Positions 19,419-30,147 of a stretch of DNA of 64,000 bases are shown piece by piece (the first letter of the stretch is position 1; every line of letters starts with the position of its first letter). Origin of the DNA: Verticillium longisporum (Eukaryota > Ascomycota > Sordariomycetes > Glomerellales > Plectosphaerellaceae); NCBI GenBank assembly GCA_019188255.1, contig JAETXT010000001.1, forward strand, positions 5,766,001-5,830,000, written 5' to 3'. Made by a program: the position numbers and the translations under genes. The notes under the pieces were generated by a model, which worked only from the letters and a program-made list of their open reading frames with translations, did no database searches and was not told where the DNA came from.

Positions 19419-21060
19419 ATGAGCACAACACTACCTCGGCGAAAACCCAGAGTGTGTACACGAGAAGCTTGTGAGACGTGCAGGGAGAAAAAGTCAAAGG
19501 CAAGTTTCATGTTCCGACACCCTCCCTTGATCCCAGCTCCCACTAACTGTCTGTCCTTTCCAGTGCGATGGCGAACAACCCTGCTCGAGATGCGAAGCCC
19601 GTGGGCTAGAGTGCAGATACCAGATCCGAAATCATAGAACCAAGCACAGCCTGCGAAATGAGCTCAGTATCTTGAAGAAGAAGCAACGCTTACAGGAGGT
19701 TTTCCTCGCAGCGTTGCAAGATCCGCAGCGGCGCGAGGCCGCAATGCAACTACTAGATACCGCCGCTCCGCTTTCTGGAGCCGCGAGGTTCTGGCTGAAA
19801 AACGATATCGACAACGAAGAAGAACAGTTCTCGGAGACGGTCCCTTCAAAGTTCAGCGATGATGGACACAGGAGTACGTCCGAGTCTGCTAGTCCATTCC
19901 CGGATCTCTCCAATCCCCAGCACACAAAAGAGGGCTTTGCAACATGTCCCAGAAGTTCCAATATCTCGCCCGTGCGAAGAGAATCCATCCCCGACATGCC
20001 GAATTCTGATACGTTTTCGATAACTACAGCATCCGATGGGGTTGGCAACCAGATGAACCCGCTCACCATGGACAACAAGCCCCCCAGCTTCTCACGATAC
20101 TCACAGCCCTTTCCCTCCGCAACGGACGCACCTGGGTTAAGCACGACCCAATATGACGGCCAAGCGGACGGTTCTGGACAGATGTTCACGCCGCCGTGGC
20201 TCGATCCTTTACTTTCCGGCGGCACCAACCCAACAACCTCTCAGCAAAACAACGACTCATATCAGCCAATACCCGACGGCAGCATTCATACATGGACTGG
20301 AAACTCAGGAAGGTCGATGGCGCCGCAAGCCTGTTCAACACAGCAGGCAGCTCGTGAGTTCGACAGCACGCAGTTCGGGCAGTGGGCATCACCGCAGGCC
20401 GGTGAGAGGAAGCTGTCCACAGCGACATCGTCACCAGCCCCGAATTTGGCGAGTATGCCCTTCAGTCTCGAGGCCAACTCTGCCCTGGAAGACTCTGGCT
20501 GGATGTCGGTACCTTCGGCCTATTCAATTGCAGACACAGGCCATCGACCGAGCACTAGGAGATTCTCTGTCTCGTCAAAGACCTCCAACGGCGGGCTGTC
20601 AAAGCAGTCGAAGCCGCCCCAGTCTCAATCTCGCGAGCGCCATCGCCTTGCTTCTGCGCGAAATTGGCACAAGCAGAAACAAGCCACCGCCAACCTCCAA
20701 GCTACCAAGGACCGCGCGGAGGCGCAGCACGCCGCGCTGAAAGAGGAGTACAACGATGTTCTCAACCAAGTGCAGCAGATCAAGCACGCATTGATGGGAC
20801 ATGTCGGCTGCAACGACCCCGCCATTAAGATGTGGCTCGAACGGGAGACGAACGAGGTGCTGAGCGGGCTGCAGAACTCCCTCTCCGATGGCGGGGCGGA
20901 GGCTCAGGGGCTAAAGTCTCGCCCTGCGAGCATCGTTGATGGGACTGAGGTTCCCTATCTAACGCCGGAGGACGACGATATTGCAACTGAGAAAAAGATG
21001 CCTCGCGCGGAGGGCAACGACATTTTGATGCGGGGCGTTGAGGTGAATGTTAGGGCATAA
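19419..21060 (+). CDS. Transcription factor combining an N-terminal Zn2Cys6 cluster and a C-terminal bZIP-like region, 525 aa, two exons
   Basis: Exons 19419-19499 and 19564-21060. The 64-nt intron has a GC donor in perfect context (AAG|GCAAGT) and falls inside the zinc cluster, joining ACETCREKKSK to CDGEQPCSRCEARGLEC, so the complete CX2CX6CX5CX2CX6C cluster exists only after splicing. A Ser/Pro-rich middle (about 75-355) follows. At about residues 372-445 there is RERHRLASARNWHKQKQATA, a zipper-length helix, and HVGCNDPAIKMWLERE, matching the layout of fungal ATF bZIPs, although the basic region lacks the usual N-x7-R spacing. The common fungal_trans domain is absent. No frame breaks. Confidence 0.8.
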
Positions 21061-21544
21061 GGTAGGGACTGCGGCAATGATTCTCCCACCTCACAGGTCA
21101 TGCCCACGATGGCTATGCACAGAGGTATTCGGAACATACAGCGAATTATTCTTACCTTTCCATTTTCATTCACGTCCTTGACCTGCCCTCACTGATGATT
21201 CTTCTCTGCGCCTTGGACACGGCAACACTTACCCTGCGAGTGTTCGTCGCCTCAAAGATCTCATCCAGTTCCTCCAACGTCTTGTTCTTTATCTCGACGA
21301 AGAATTACATGAATGCCACCTCAGAGGAATTCAAGAAGACGAAGAAAACGTACCGCCGTGTCAGATACTCGAGTATTACGAGACGCGTGAGAAAGGAGAC
21401 TTACACTAGAGAGTGTAATGGGACCAACAAAGGTATTCAGGAAGCCCGCGCGCCAGCCGTCAGCTTGAAGACTTTATTGTTTCACTTTTTCCCTCTATTA
21501 AGGTTCGGAATGGTCGTTTCCTGCTTATTTCCCCCCTTTCGGTA
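21061..21544. other. No gene seen
   Basis: Intergenic between two convergent coding regions; short open frames without motifs. Confidence 0.4.
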
Positions 21545-22600
21545 TCAAGTGACCGCCCGCAAGGCTCGGCCAAGGCTCATTCCGACCTCCACGGAAACCT
21601 GGATTTGCTGCTTACTTAGGTCAAGTAGATCCTGATCGAACTCAATCCTGCCGTGCTGAAATGCCAACGATGATAGACGAGCCTCCAAACTGGAAGAAGC
21701 CAAGTTCATCCCCTTTTTGGATCTTTGCCCCGTGCTTCTGCCACTGATCATGGATCCTGAAAAACATCAGCTTAGTGTTATGACGAGCTTCTGTTGTGGA
21801 AAACTCACAGAACCGTTCCGACTTTGTCGCGCCGATGGCAACAAAGAGGACGTCTCCGAATTCCTTCGTTTCGATTAGGACATACTGCCTTCTGTTCCGC
21901 GTCAATATGTCCACATCGCTGTGAAGCGCAATCGGATCGACTTGATACTAGTCCCCAGGCACGCTTCGAAAGAGCTTGATGGTGCCCGCCACGGGCGAGT
22001 GATAGCGGTGATAGTCTTGCGGAGAGAGGCGGAAGCTTGCCACCGCATTGATGGTAAAGGATTCGCCGAGCTGCGTATCCATGGCCAGGTTGGAAATATT
22101 GAAATCTCGCCCCTTAATCCAGAGCGTCTTGGCCATGGCCAAAGACCCATACACAACAACTCGGGAGTCTGCTACCACTGTTGCCTTGGAAGGGTTCTCT
22201 TTCTCGTGGATCGGGCGGGAGCCAGGCTTGTGGGCTCGCGTGAAGAAGTCCTCGAATGTGTCGTAGTCGCCTATGTTAGATGGTTCAAAATCGCCCATAT
22301 CAATGTTAAAAGCTTCAACGAAAGTTTTGATCTGTTTCTTCGAGGCCGGCGTTCCTTCGTCCCTGCCTTTGCGCATGTTAGATCCCGCCACAACAACAAG
22401 GGAAGGATATCGAGAATTACCATTAGCGACGGACTTGTTATGGATGTACAGGCGCATCGCATGCGTGGTATCGATCCATTCGGTGAAGGGGTTGATGAGC
22501 AGAATAAGTTTAATCTTTTTCAAAAGGGGCTGCTGTTCCCGTTCCAGCCTTCCCGTCTACGCGCTCCCAAGTCTTGGAGTCAGCGTGTAACCCACGAAGT
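21545..22600 (-). pseudogene. Phosphatidylserine decarboxylase C-terminal half, broken
   Basis: The enzyme makes phosphatidylethanolamine from phosphatidylserine with a pyruvoyl group formed by self-cleavage. Seen on the minus strand: LINPFTEWIDTTHAM, YDTFEDFFTRAHKPGSRPI, AKTLWIKGRDFNISNL, ASFRLSPQDYHRYHSPVAG, SDVDILTRNRRQYVLIETKE, and FGGSSIIVG, where GGSS is the expected autocleavage site. Faults: an in-frame TAG at 21950-21948 where the family has Tyr, a one-base loss before the 52-nt intron 21757-21808, and a one-base gain just after GGSSIIV. The N-terminal part upstream of 22600 is not recognisable. It may be a decayed soluble-type paralogue rather than the essential mitochondrial enzyme. 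Confidence 0.75.
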
Positions 22601-23502
22601 GCCGAGGTTGCAGATCATACCTTGCGATTCAGTGACGGATACCCAAACTCGCAATTTTGGGCCTAAAAGGTCAGCATTGTTCCGTCGCCTGATGTATTGT
22701 GGATCGTACCATATGCGCCCATGACATGACATAATCGACAATGGCATGAATTGTACTAAGGAACCACATTGCAAAGGGAGGTCGAGTTCAAAGATGCTTC
22801 AGGTGTTTGTTCCCAGAAATGTTTCCCAGCAAGAACCTTGGTTGGCGGTAGGCTGTGTATTTGTATTGTCAGAGGTCAGTTTTGTGGATGATGAAGTAAC
22901 TTTAGTTAGTGATGCAATTGCGGGGACGGAACCATTTCGGAGCAGGTATCACCTGTTGGGTACCATGGGTTGCGGCAATGATCAAATAATTGAGCTATAG
23001 AAGATGAGCACCGAGGGCATCGATGCTTGTGGCGAGCATTTAATATTGTACCTCGACACAGCATCATGACATCCCTCCCCGGCCACTGATGAGACCTATT
23101 TGCAGCCTCAGTGAGCACTGCGACGAGACCGCCTGCAGTAAACCTTGCTTCGTCCGCTACTGCTGTGATTGGTGTCTTACGCATTTGAACAGGAACGACG
23201 AATGCTGCCAACTTGGTAGGGCAATCGTCCTGAAAGCATCACGCGACAGTATATTGCTTCGGGTGACTTACGTCCCGTATCGTGTTGAAGGGAGGCATGC
23301 AAATCCCTATTCTCTAATCCTAGAGTCCCTCCGCTAGTAGATCTAGAATGTGTGGAACCATATCTTCATAAGCAGCCAAGTCATCTTCTCCACACTCATA
23401 CAGTGCCATCACAGACGACGGAGTGGTAAGCCAAACGTGGCTGGGTGACTTCATGCAGGACTCGACAGTGGACCCCCTTCAGGCTAACCAAGCTATTCCC
23501 TC
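22601..23502. other. No gene recognised
   Basis: Open frames of about 80-100 codons on both strands (for example 22906-23211, minus) lack motifs. Former 5' part of the decarboxylase gene may be here in unrecognisable form. Confidence 0.35.
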
Positions 23503-23796
23503 ATGCGACTCCAGGGAGGCTCAGAAGAGGCTGGCCACCTCGCAGCCATCATTTCCTTGTCGAAGACGCCCAAGGTGATCATTTTTAAGAATCGTGACCT
23601 GAAGGACTATATTACCCCCGGCCCCAGCAAGGCTGCCTTCATTCAACGCTCCTTCGAGCACTACCCCAGAGCAGACATCGACCTCCACACCCTCGTCTTT
23701 CCAGACACAGGCCCAACGGCGCTGCAACGCCCACAGAAGGAGCGGAGCCTTATATCTGCGGAATTAAATAACTTGATCGATAAGCGAGCGTGTTAA
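23503..23796 (+). CDS. Hypothetical protein or C-terminal fragment, 97 aa
   Basis: Not recognised. It reads like a globular protein end: SKTPKVIIFKNRDLKDYITP, then LHTLVFPDTGPTALQRPQKE and a helical C-terminus. Any upstream exons would be in 23340-23500, but I could not join one. It could be the end of a metabolic enzyme. Confidence 0.3.
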   Translation: MRLQGGSEEAGHLAAIISLSKTPKVIIFKNRDLKDYITPGPSKAAFIQRSFEHYPRADIDLHTLVFPDTGPTALQRPQKERSLISAELNNLIDKRAC

Positions 23797-25272
23797 ACCA
23801 ATGAGTGTGCAACTTGACTTCGTGATCGCAACCATTCGTATTTCACCGCGTTTTCTTCTACGAATAAGTATGCCACCAAGTTCCGACGAAAATTAATCGT
23901 AACTTGCCCTCTAGAAGACGACCCCAGTCTTAAAATCTGGGGCACTGCAAATATCTACGCCACACGAAGCTCTGTCGGCCTGTGAAGGGCATGGCTTCGC
24001 AACGCGACTTCACTCCCTAGTCACGGGAATTAACCGAGCTAAAAAATCGTTCATTGAAGGCGGCGGCATGGTAATGAAGTCGCATTTCCAAGCCTTCCTC
24101 TCCAACCTTCGCCCGCGGAAAGTAACACTACCGTCTACTATGTAGCCTTTTGATGTTGCTCATACCATCGACAGACTCCTCAGGTCCGGCTACTAGCTAA
24201 CGGAGTTCAGGAACGCGACGGGAACGGGCGTGAGGCGTGGTCGCGACGATTGGGGCACGGTTCATAACCCAGCTACTCCCCCTCCCGATACATTTCGTCA
24301 CGCGGTTTTGTTGGCAACCTGCCGCGTATTTGCACCATTCGATTGGTCTCGTGGCAGGCAACAAGTAGACATGCCGTGCGATAGGCACCGAACTGTTCAC
24401 AGGCAGTCGACTTGGTCTGATGGAAGCACCTCGCTACCTTAGTTGCGACTCCGTGTTACATGATTGCGGAGCAAGATCGGCAAGATAGCAACTTGAAATG
24501 CAGGCTGTCTACCTTGTGCCATCATCGCGATAGGCCCCGCCTTCGCCCTACTTACCCCTCTTCTGAGTCGCGTGGGGAGTTCTCGAGAACTTCCGGCTCG
24601 GGCCACCAATCAAACCCCTCTGCCAAGCTGCGCGGCCGGCAAAGTGCGACACATGATTGGATTCGGCCGTTGATAGACGACGTCAACATGACTCCATCTT
24701 GTCGTCAGGGTATTCACCCCTGAGCTGCCTGGCCTCTTGCAGTTGTGCGGATGCGATGCTCGGGATGGGTAGCCACGCCATCGTGCACTTACGAGCCGGG
24801 GACTGGGCTAATCGGCAGGTGACCACAAGGTTTCAGCCCGTTAGCCAATGATGAGGAGCCCAGCCAATGATGAGGAGCCCACACGAAGTACACCCTACTA
24901 CCGTACCAGCAAATCCCATCATTACACGCTACAATGTATGGGGATCGTCCTGGTTTCCCATGCAGTAAGTATGCAGCCTGGTGATGCCCTTTCCCATTCC
25001 ACTTTTCTGTTTTCGCCTCCAAGCCCACTCGTCAATTCTGGGGCTGCCCGCCTCCCGGGGGTTATGGCGTGTCTCACCTTTGCGACTCGAAAGTCTATAT
25101 GAAAGCGCATGCACCCATGACACCTGTTAGATTAAGGGAAGCGATATACCTATCAGGTATATAAGTAGATAACTAGATAGAACTAGTTAGATAAGAGGGA
25201 GTTTAGTAAGCTGGATAGAATAGGGTAGGTCTATATTTTTTATAGACTATAGAGCTTATTCTTCTATCTCTA
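23797..25272. other. About 1.5 kb without a supported gene
   Basis: Several short open frames, none with motifs. The exact 18-base direct repeat AGCCAATGATGAGGAGCC occurs twice in tandem at 24842-24880. The last 150 bases (25120-25272) are TA-rich, with many TAG/CTA steps, and border the next transposon. Confidence 0.4.
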
Positions 25273-27132
25273 ACGTAATCCACAAGCGAGTGGTTCACCC
25301 ATGCGAGTGGTTCACTTCACCCCGACCCGACAAACATTCCGAGGAAAACCTCAACCCAAACGCCGTAAATCAATTAAAATCACTCCTCCTCGTCTTTTGC
25401 AGACGATGAGATAGCTACCTGACAAGTTCTCGCGTTGTGGCCGGTCTTCCCGCATACGCTACAGCATCGTTTCTTCGGCTGGGACCACGACGCGGGACCC
25501 GGGTTCTGCAGCGTTTCCTCTTTTATCTGGATATCTACTTCCTTCTGAGCAATCTTGTCCTGTCCCTCGCCTACAGCCATGCTTCCTCCTTCCCGGAGAC
25601 GTAGCTTTTTGGCCCTCCGGCGTCGGCTTAGTGTAGCATTTTCCTCTCGAAGGATCATAACCTCTGACTTCAAAAGAGCGATCTGGTGCATAACACCCCG
25701 CGTCCCCTTCGCAAGATAGTCAACAGCATCTAAAATTGACGTTGGGGAGCTTCCCTGGTGGCGTGAGATTCGCCCTTTGATGAAGTCAGTCTGGGAACCT
25801 GCCTCGAGCAGGTTAGTGGGCGTCTTAGAGACCCAAGAATCACGCTCCCCGTGGGACGTCCCCGGAGGCGTCGTCGTCCTCAACCTCACATCCAGCTTTG
25901 ACAGGACTGTTTCCGGGTTATGGGGACAAGCCCCGCTCCTCGAAAGCCTCCCTGGATGTTTTTTTCTGTCATTGCTTGCTGAAATGCAGCCGAAAACGCC
26001 GGGAAGAAGTCCTCTTTGCTGATGTGCGTTGTACCCGCCCTCATCCTATCCTCGATTTGCCGACCGTATGCTTTCTTTAGTGGGCCAAAACACCCAACAT
26101 CGAGAGGCTGGAGTAGATGTGACGAATGAGGAGGCATACAGAGTGTGATGATGTTGTTCTCCTTGCAGTAGAGTTCGAAGTCGACCGAGTGGTGACTTTC
26201 GTGGCCATCCAGGATCAGTAGGCGATAACCGCCCGAAGTACGGGACTTTGTATGCCTGTCAAAATGCCGAATCCATTCCAGACCAATATCATTCGTCGTC
26301 CAGCCGTTTGGAGATGTTGCGATTCTCCAGTCGCGAGAAATCGCGTCGTCCTGGTACCAGCTCGAGAGGTGGTACTTGCCCGAAACCACGATGAACGGCG
26401 GGACGGAGAAACCCAACGCGCCAACGCCCTGGATCACCGTAACCCATTCCCGGTTGCCTGGCTGCCTCATCTTCACATTGGACCGTCTTTCCGAACTGGT
26501 CACGACCATTCCGTTGGCGATAACGCCCATCTGGAAGCCGGTCTCGTCAAAGTTGTACATGTCAGCCTCTTGGATGCCGTACTTGGCGATCATGTTATGC
26601 ACGAGGCGGAACCACGCGTTTATCGCGTCCGGATCTTCGCATTGGGCCCTCTTGTAGTCGTACTTGCGAAAGAAACGCGTCCGGAGCTCTGGTTGCCGTT
26701 TGACGAAGTTTGCGGCCCAGTTCTTCCCGACGCGTGGCGCGTCACGGTCGGCAAGCAGGCGATTCGCCATATCTCCGACCTCACCCAACCGGGGAGGGTA
26801 AGATCGCGCATCTAGGTCAAGGATATATTCGACAATAGTTTTCTCTTCTAGTACTGTTAATTTGGCAGAATTGGGCGGGCTTTCGCGTCGGGAGGGTTTG
26901 CCCTTCTGGCGTCGGAGGAGCGTCGTTAAGGGGACGGTGTAGATCCTCGCAGCACTCCGGGCGCTTAGGTTCGGGTCATTGTCCATAGCTTGGATAGCAA
27001 GGAATAATTGACCTTCTTTTGAAAGAGTCTCCATCGCGGGCGGAGGTGGAATCTGTAGAATTCAGGTGTAGGTCGTGGGCCCGGGCGAAGTGAACCACTC
27101 GCTTGGGTGAACCACTCGCTTGTGGATTACGT
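25273..27132 (-). mobile_element. DDE_1 transposon (copy 1), 1860 bp, with long terminal inverted repeats
   Basis: Flanked by TA (25271-25272 and 27133-27134). The terminal inverted repeat is about 48 bp and nearly perfect: ACGTAATCCACAAGCGAGTG, continuing with GCGAGTGGTTCAC twice at a 17-base spacing (25286 and 25303; mirrored at the right end). One gene on the minus strand fills the element. Only one frameshift is visible, so this is the youngest-looking DDE element in the window. Confidence 0.9.
25380..27034 (-). pseudogene. DDE_1 transposase of copy 1, near-intact with one frameshift
   Basis: About 550 residues. Starts METLSKEGQLFLAIQAMDND (HTH), followed by a CENP-B-type HTH with RLLADRDAPRVGKNWAANFV. 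Catalytic motifs: YNFDETGFQMGV, LLILDGHESHHSVDFE, SHLLQPLDVGCFGPLKKAYG. After a one-base loss near 25905 (family reading GLVP.NPETVLSKLDV) the frame continues through a coiled-coil-like segment to a zinc knuckle, CCSVCGKTGHNARTC, and an acidic end. Apart from that shift it looks functional. Confidence 0.85.
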
Positions 27133-27856
27133 TATTCTACCTAGGATATCTTCTATATATATAGAAAAGGCCCTTCGGGTTCCGGGGCCTTATAAGGGCC
27201 CGTCTCGGGGTCCTAACAGACCCTAGAGCCGTTTAACCATATTCTATTAGGTATAGATTATATCCTAGTTCCTAATAGTGAAACCGGGTAGGGTCGTATG
27301 TGGCGTAGCTAGGGAAACAAGCCACATGTGGCTAGTAGCAGAATGACTTAGCTAGATCCTTCGGCCGCACCTCTGGCGGAGGGGAATCATCAATCCTACA
27401 CCATTCTTTTCGAGACCTACGTTATTAAACAGTGCTTCTCCTGATCAGGGGAACTGATGTATTAGATCGCACGAAGATCCTGAGGGCGTACCAGGAACTC
27501 AGCAAGTTCTTAATTAGCTACCCTGGAGACGGCCGGTCTTTGCCCGCCCTACTACAATAGTCTATAGAACTAGGCCTACTAGTTTTGAATAGTATCTCTA
27601 AGGCTTCCGTAATATATATACTAGCCTAGTTAAGCTTCCGGAAGTTCCGGTATTTCTAGTAGGTTCTATCCTAGGCTCTTATAGGCCTAGGGATATTTCT
27701 ATTAGCCTAGGGGGTTAATCTAGGTAGCTACCCTGGAGAGCTACCTTAGAGAGCTACCTTAGAAGGGTATATATATTGATATAGACTAGACGATCTGTTA
27801 GTAGACTTACCTACCTATATTCTAGGATTTAGTATTGTTTATAGTATTAGACATAA
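27133..27856. repeat. TA-rich spacer between the two DDE elements
   Basis: No gene. High in CTAG, TATA and AGCTACC steps; 27727-27765 holds three units close to AGCTACC(T/C)T(A/G)GAG. It may be ancient repeat DNA eroded by C-to-T change, but I did not compute RIP indices. Confidence 0.4.
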
Positions 27857-29715
27857 ACGTAGATGTATAGCGAGTGAGACAACCCAGCGAGTGAGACACC
27901 TCACCACGACTACGCCACTATGTCTCCTTAGCATTCAACCCCAACGCCTTAAATCGAGCAAAATCACTCCTCGTCGTCTTCCTTAGACGATGAGATAACT
28001 ATATGACAAGTTCTCGCGTTGTGGCCGGCTTTCCCGCAGGTGCCACACCACCGTTTCTTCGTTTCCACCCTCGGCTTGCGACCACTACTTTGCTGCGTTT
28101 CCTGCTTCACTTGGGCGTCCACCTCGATCTGAGCCTGCAGATCCTGTTCCTCACCTAGAGTCATGCTCCCTCCTTGCCGGAGACGTGTCTTTTTAGCTCT
28201 CCGACGCTTGCTAAGTGCCTCCATCCCCTCTCGAAGGATGCGTTCTCTGACTGGAGAAGTGCGATCTTATGCATGAATCCCCGCGTCCCTTTCGCAAGGT
28301 GCTCGACAGCATCAATAATTGACGTTGGCGAGCTATTCTGATGACGGAGATTCGACCTTTGATAAATTCTGATTGCGAGCTCGCTTCAATCGGGTTGTTT
28401 GGCGTCTTGGAGACCCAATGTTCGGGTTTCCTCTGACCACGCTCCGACGGTGTCGGCGTCCGTGGCTTCACGTCTAGACGCGAAATCACAGATTTCGGGT
28501 TAAAAGGCACAAGGCCTGCGCCTCGAAAACCTCCTTGAACATTCCTTTCCGTCATGGCCGCTTGGAATGCCGCCAAAAACGCAGGGAAGAAATCCTCCTT
28601 GGTGATGTGGCTTGTGCCGGCCTTCATCATCTCCTCGATTTGCCGACCGTACGCCTGCTTGAGCGGGCCAAAGCAGCCGACATCGAGAGGCTGAAGAATG
28701 TGAGACGAATGGGGAGGCATACAGAGAGTAATGATGTTGTTCTCCTTGCAATAGAGCTCGAAGTCTGTGTAGTGGTGACTTTCATGGCCATCGAGGATGA
28801 GCAGGCGATACCCGCCTGCTTTACGAGGCTTGGTGTGCTTGTCGAAATGCGGAATCCATTCCAGGCCTCTCTCGTTCGTTGTCCAGCCGTTATCAGATGT
28901 GGCGATCACCCAGTCTTGTGGTAGAGGGCTGTTCTCGTACCAGGCTGAGAGGTGATTCTTGCCCGAAACGATGATAAACGGAGGGACCGTTCAGCCCGAG
29001 GATTGACGCCCTGGATGACTTTCACCCATTCCCGATTACCAGGCTGCACTAGCTTCGTGTTTGAACGCCTGTTTGCACTCGTGACGACAATGCCGGATGA
29101 GATAACGCCCATCTGGAAGCCAGTCTCATCGAACTTGTAGATATCCGAGTCTACGATGCCATACTTCGCTATTGTGTTCTGCACGAGGGCGAACCAGCCA
29201 CGAATGACCTCTGGATCTTCGCATAGGGCTCTCTTGTAGTCATACTTACGAAAGAATCTCGTCTTGAGCTCTGGTTGTCGTTTGACGAACTTGGAAGCCC
29301 AGCGCGTCCCGACGTTGGGCGCGTCGCGGTCCGCGAGCAGTCGGTTAGCCATATCTTCCACCTCACGAAGCCGGGGAGGAAATGAACGCGAATCCAGATC
29401 GAGGATGTATTGAACATTTGTTTTTGCCTCTAGCTCCGTCAATTTCCTCGAATTGGGCGGTGTGTCGCGTCGGGGAGTCGTGCCTAGGAGTCGGCGACTC
29501 AACGTCGCGTGGCTCATTGAGTAGATCTTGGCAGCGGCTCGGGCGCCCAAAGTTGCATCTTGTTTAATAGCCTGAACGGCCAGGAGCAATTGACCTTCTT
29601 TGCTTGGAGTCTCCATTTCTTTTGGTGGAGAAAAGTGCGTTGGAAGAAAGTTGGTCGCGTAGTCGCGGTGACGTGTCTCACTCGCTGGGTTGTTTCACTC
29701 GCTATACATCTACGT
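27857..29715 (-). mobile_element. DDE_1 transposon (copy 2), 1859 bp, diverged sister of copy 1
   Basis: The right end is flanked by TA (29716-29717); the left TA appears mutated to AA. Terminal inverted repeats are ACGTAGATGTATAGCGAGTG, then GCGAGTGAGACA repeated at a 17-base spacing (27870 and 27887), mirrored at the right end with one mismatch. The total length differs by one base from copy 1 although the proteins differ at many positions. Confidence 0.9.
27964..29616 (-). pseudogene. DDE_1 transposase of copy 2, frameshifted
   Basis: Starts METPSKEGQLLLAVQAIKQD. Catalytic motifs are YKFDETGFQMGV, LLILDGHESHHYTDFE and SHILQPLDVGCFGPLKQAYG; the end is a zinc knuckle, CGTCGKAGHNARTC. The frame breaks near 29000 (in the segment equivalent to GALGFSVPPFIVVSG), near 28910 and near 28350, and once more near 28215. 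All domains are present in order, so the copy died recently by small changes. Confidence 0.85.
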
Positions 29716-29791
29716 TACTATTGAGAATAGTTTATCGTTTTATAGGTTATATACACTGTTGTTGTAGAGATCTGGGTGGGTGGAAATCTGC

Positions 29792-29848
29792 ATTTACTAA
29801 GGGATACCTGGCCCAAATGGGAGCGGCCCATAAGTAGGTGAGGGACGT
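29792..29848. mobile_element. Terminal fragment of a pogo-type element
   Basis: The right end, inverted, reads ACGTCCCTCACCTACTTATGG next to TA at 29849, like the pogo-1 and pogo-2 ends. No body is attached; it is a solo terminus abutting a LINE fragment. Confidence 0.5.
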
Positions 29849-29852
29849 TACC

Positions 29853-30125
29853 TGCGGATGAAACAGCGTCGAGTTGGACGGCGACGATTCAGGCAACGGT
29901 CAAACGTTGGAGCCCCGGAGTCTGCCTCAAGCCGGCCTGCCACAAGGCTCCCCTCTATCCCCGGTTCCATTCCTATTCTTCAATGCTGACCTTATACAGC
30001 GGAAGGTAGACTGCTATGGAGGGGAATACCCTTCCTCGACAACTTCACCGCGTGGGTCGCAGGCCTGACAGCGCAGGGCAACCGTGATCTATTCGTGCTG
30101 ATTGCTAAAGATGGAACGGCTACTA
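29853..30125 (+). mobile_element. Tad-like LINE reverse-transcriptase fragment (catalytic box)
   Basis: Contains RSLPQAGLPQGSPLSPVPFL and FFNADLIQ, then after a frame change PFLDNFTAWVAGLTAQGN. The usual catalytic F/Y-x-DD is here LDN, so the second Asp codon GAC has become AAC (a G-to-A change). Both ends are truncated; the Hva1 gene follows within about 25 bases. Confidence 0.75.
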
Positions 30126-30147
30126 TTCCATGTAGTCTTTTCTGATG

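Noticed and set aside
26252..26815. 187-codon plus-strand open frame in DDE copy 1
   Set aside because: Antisense to the transposase frame that carries the DDE motifs.
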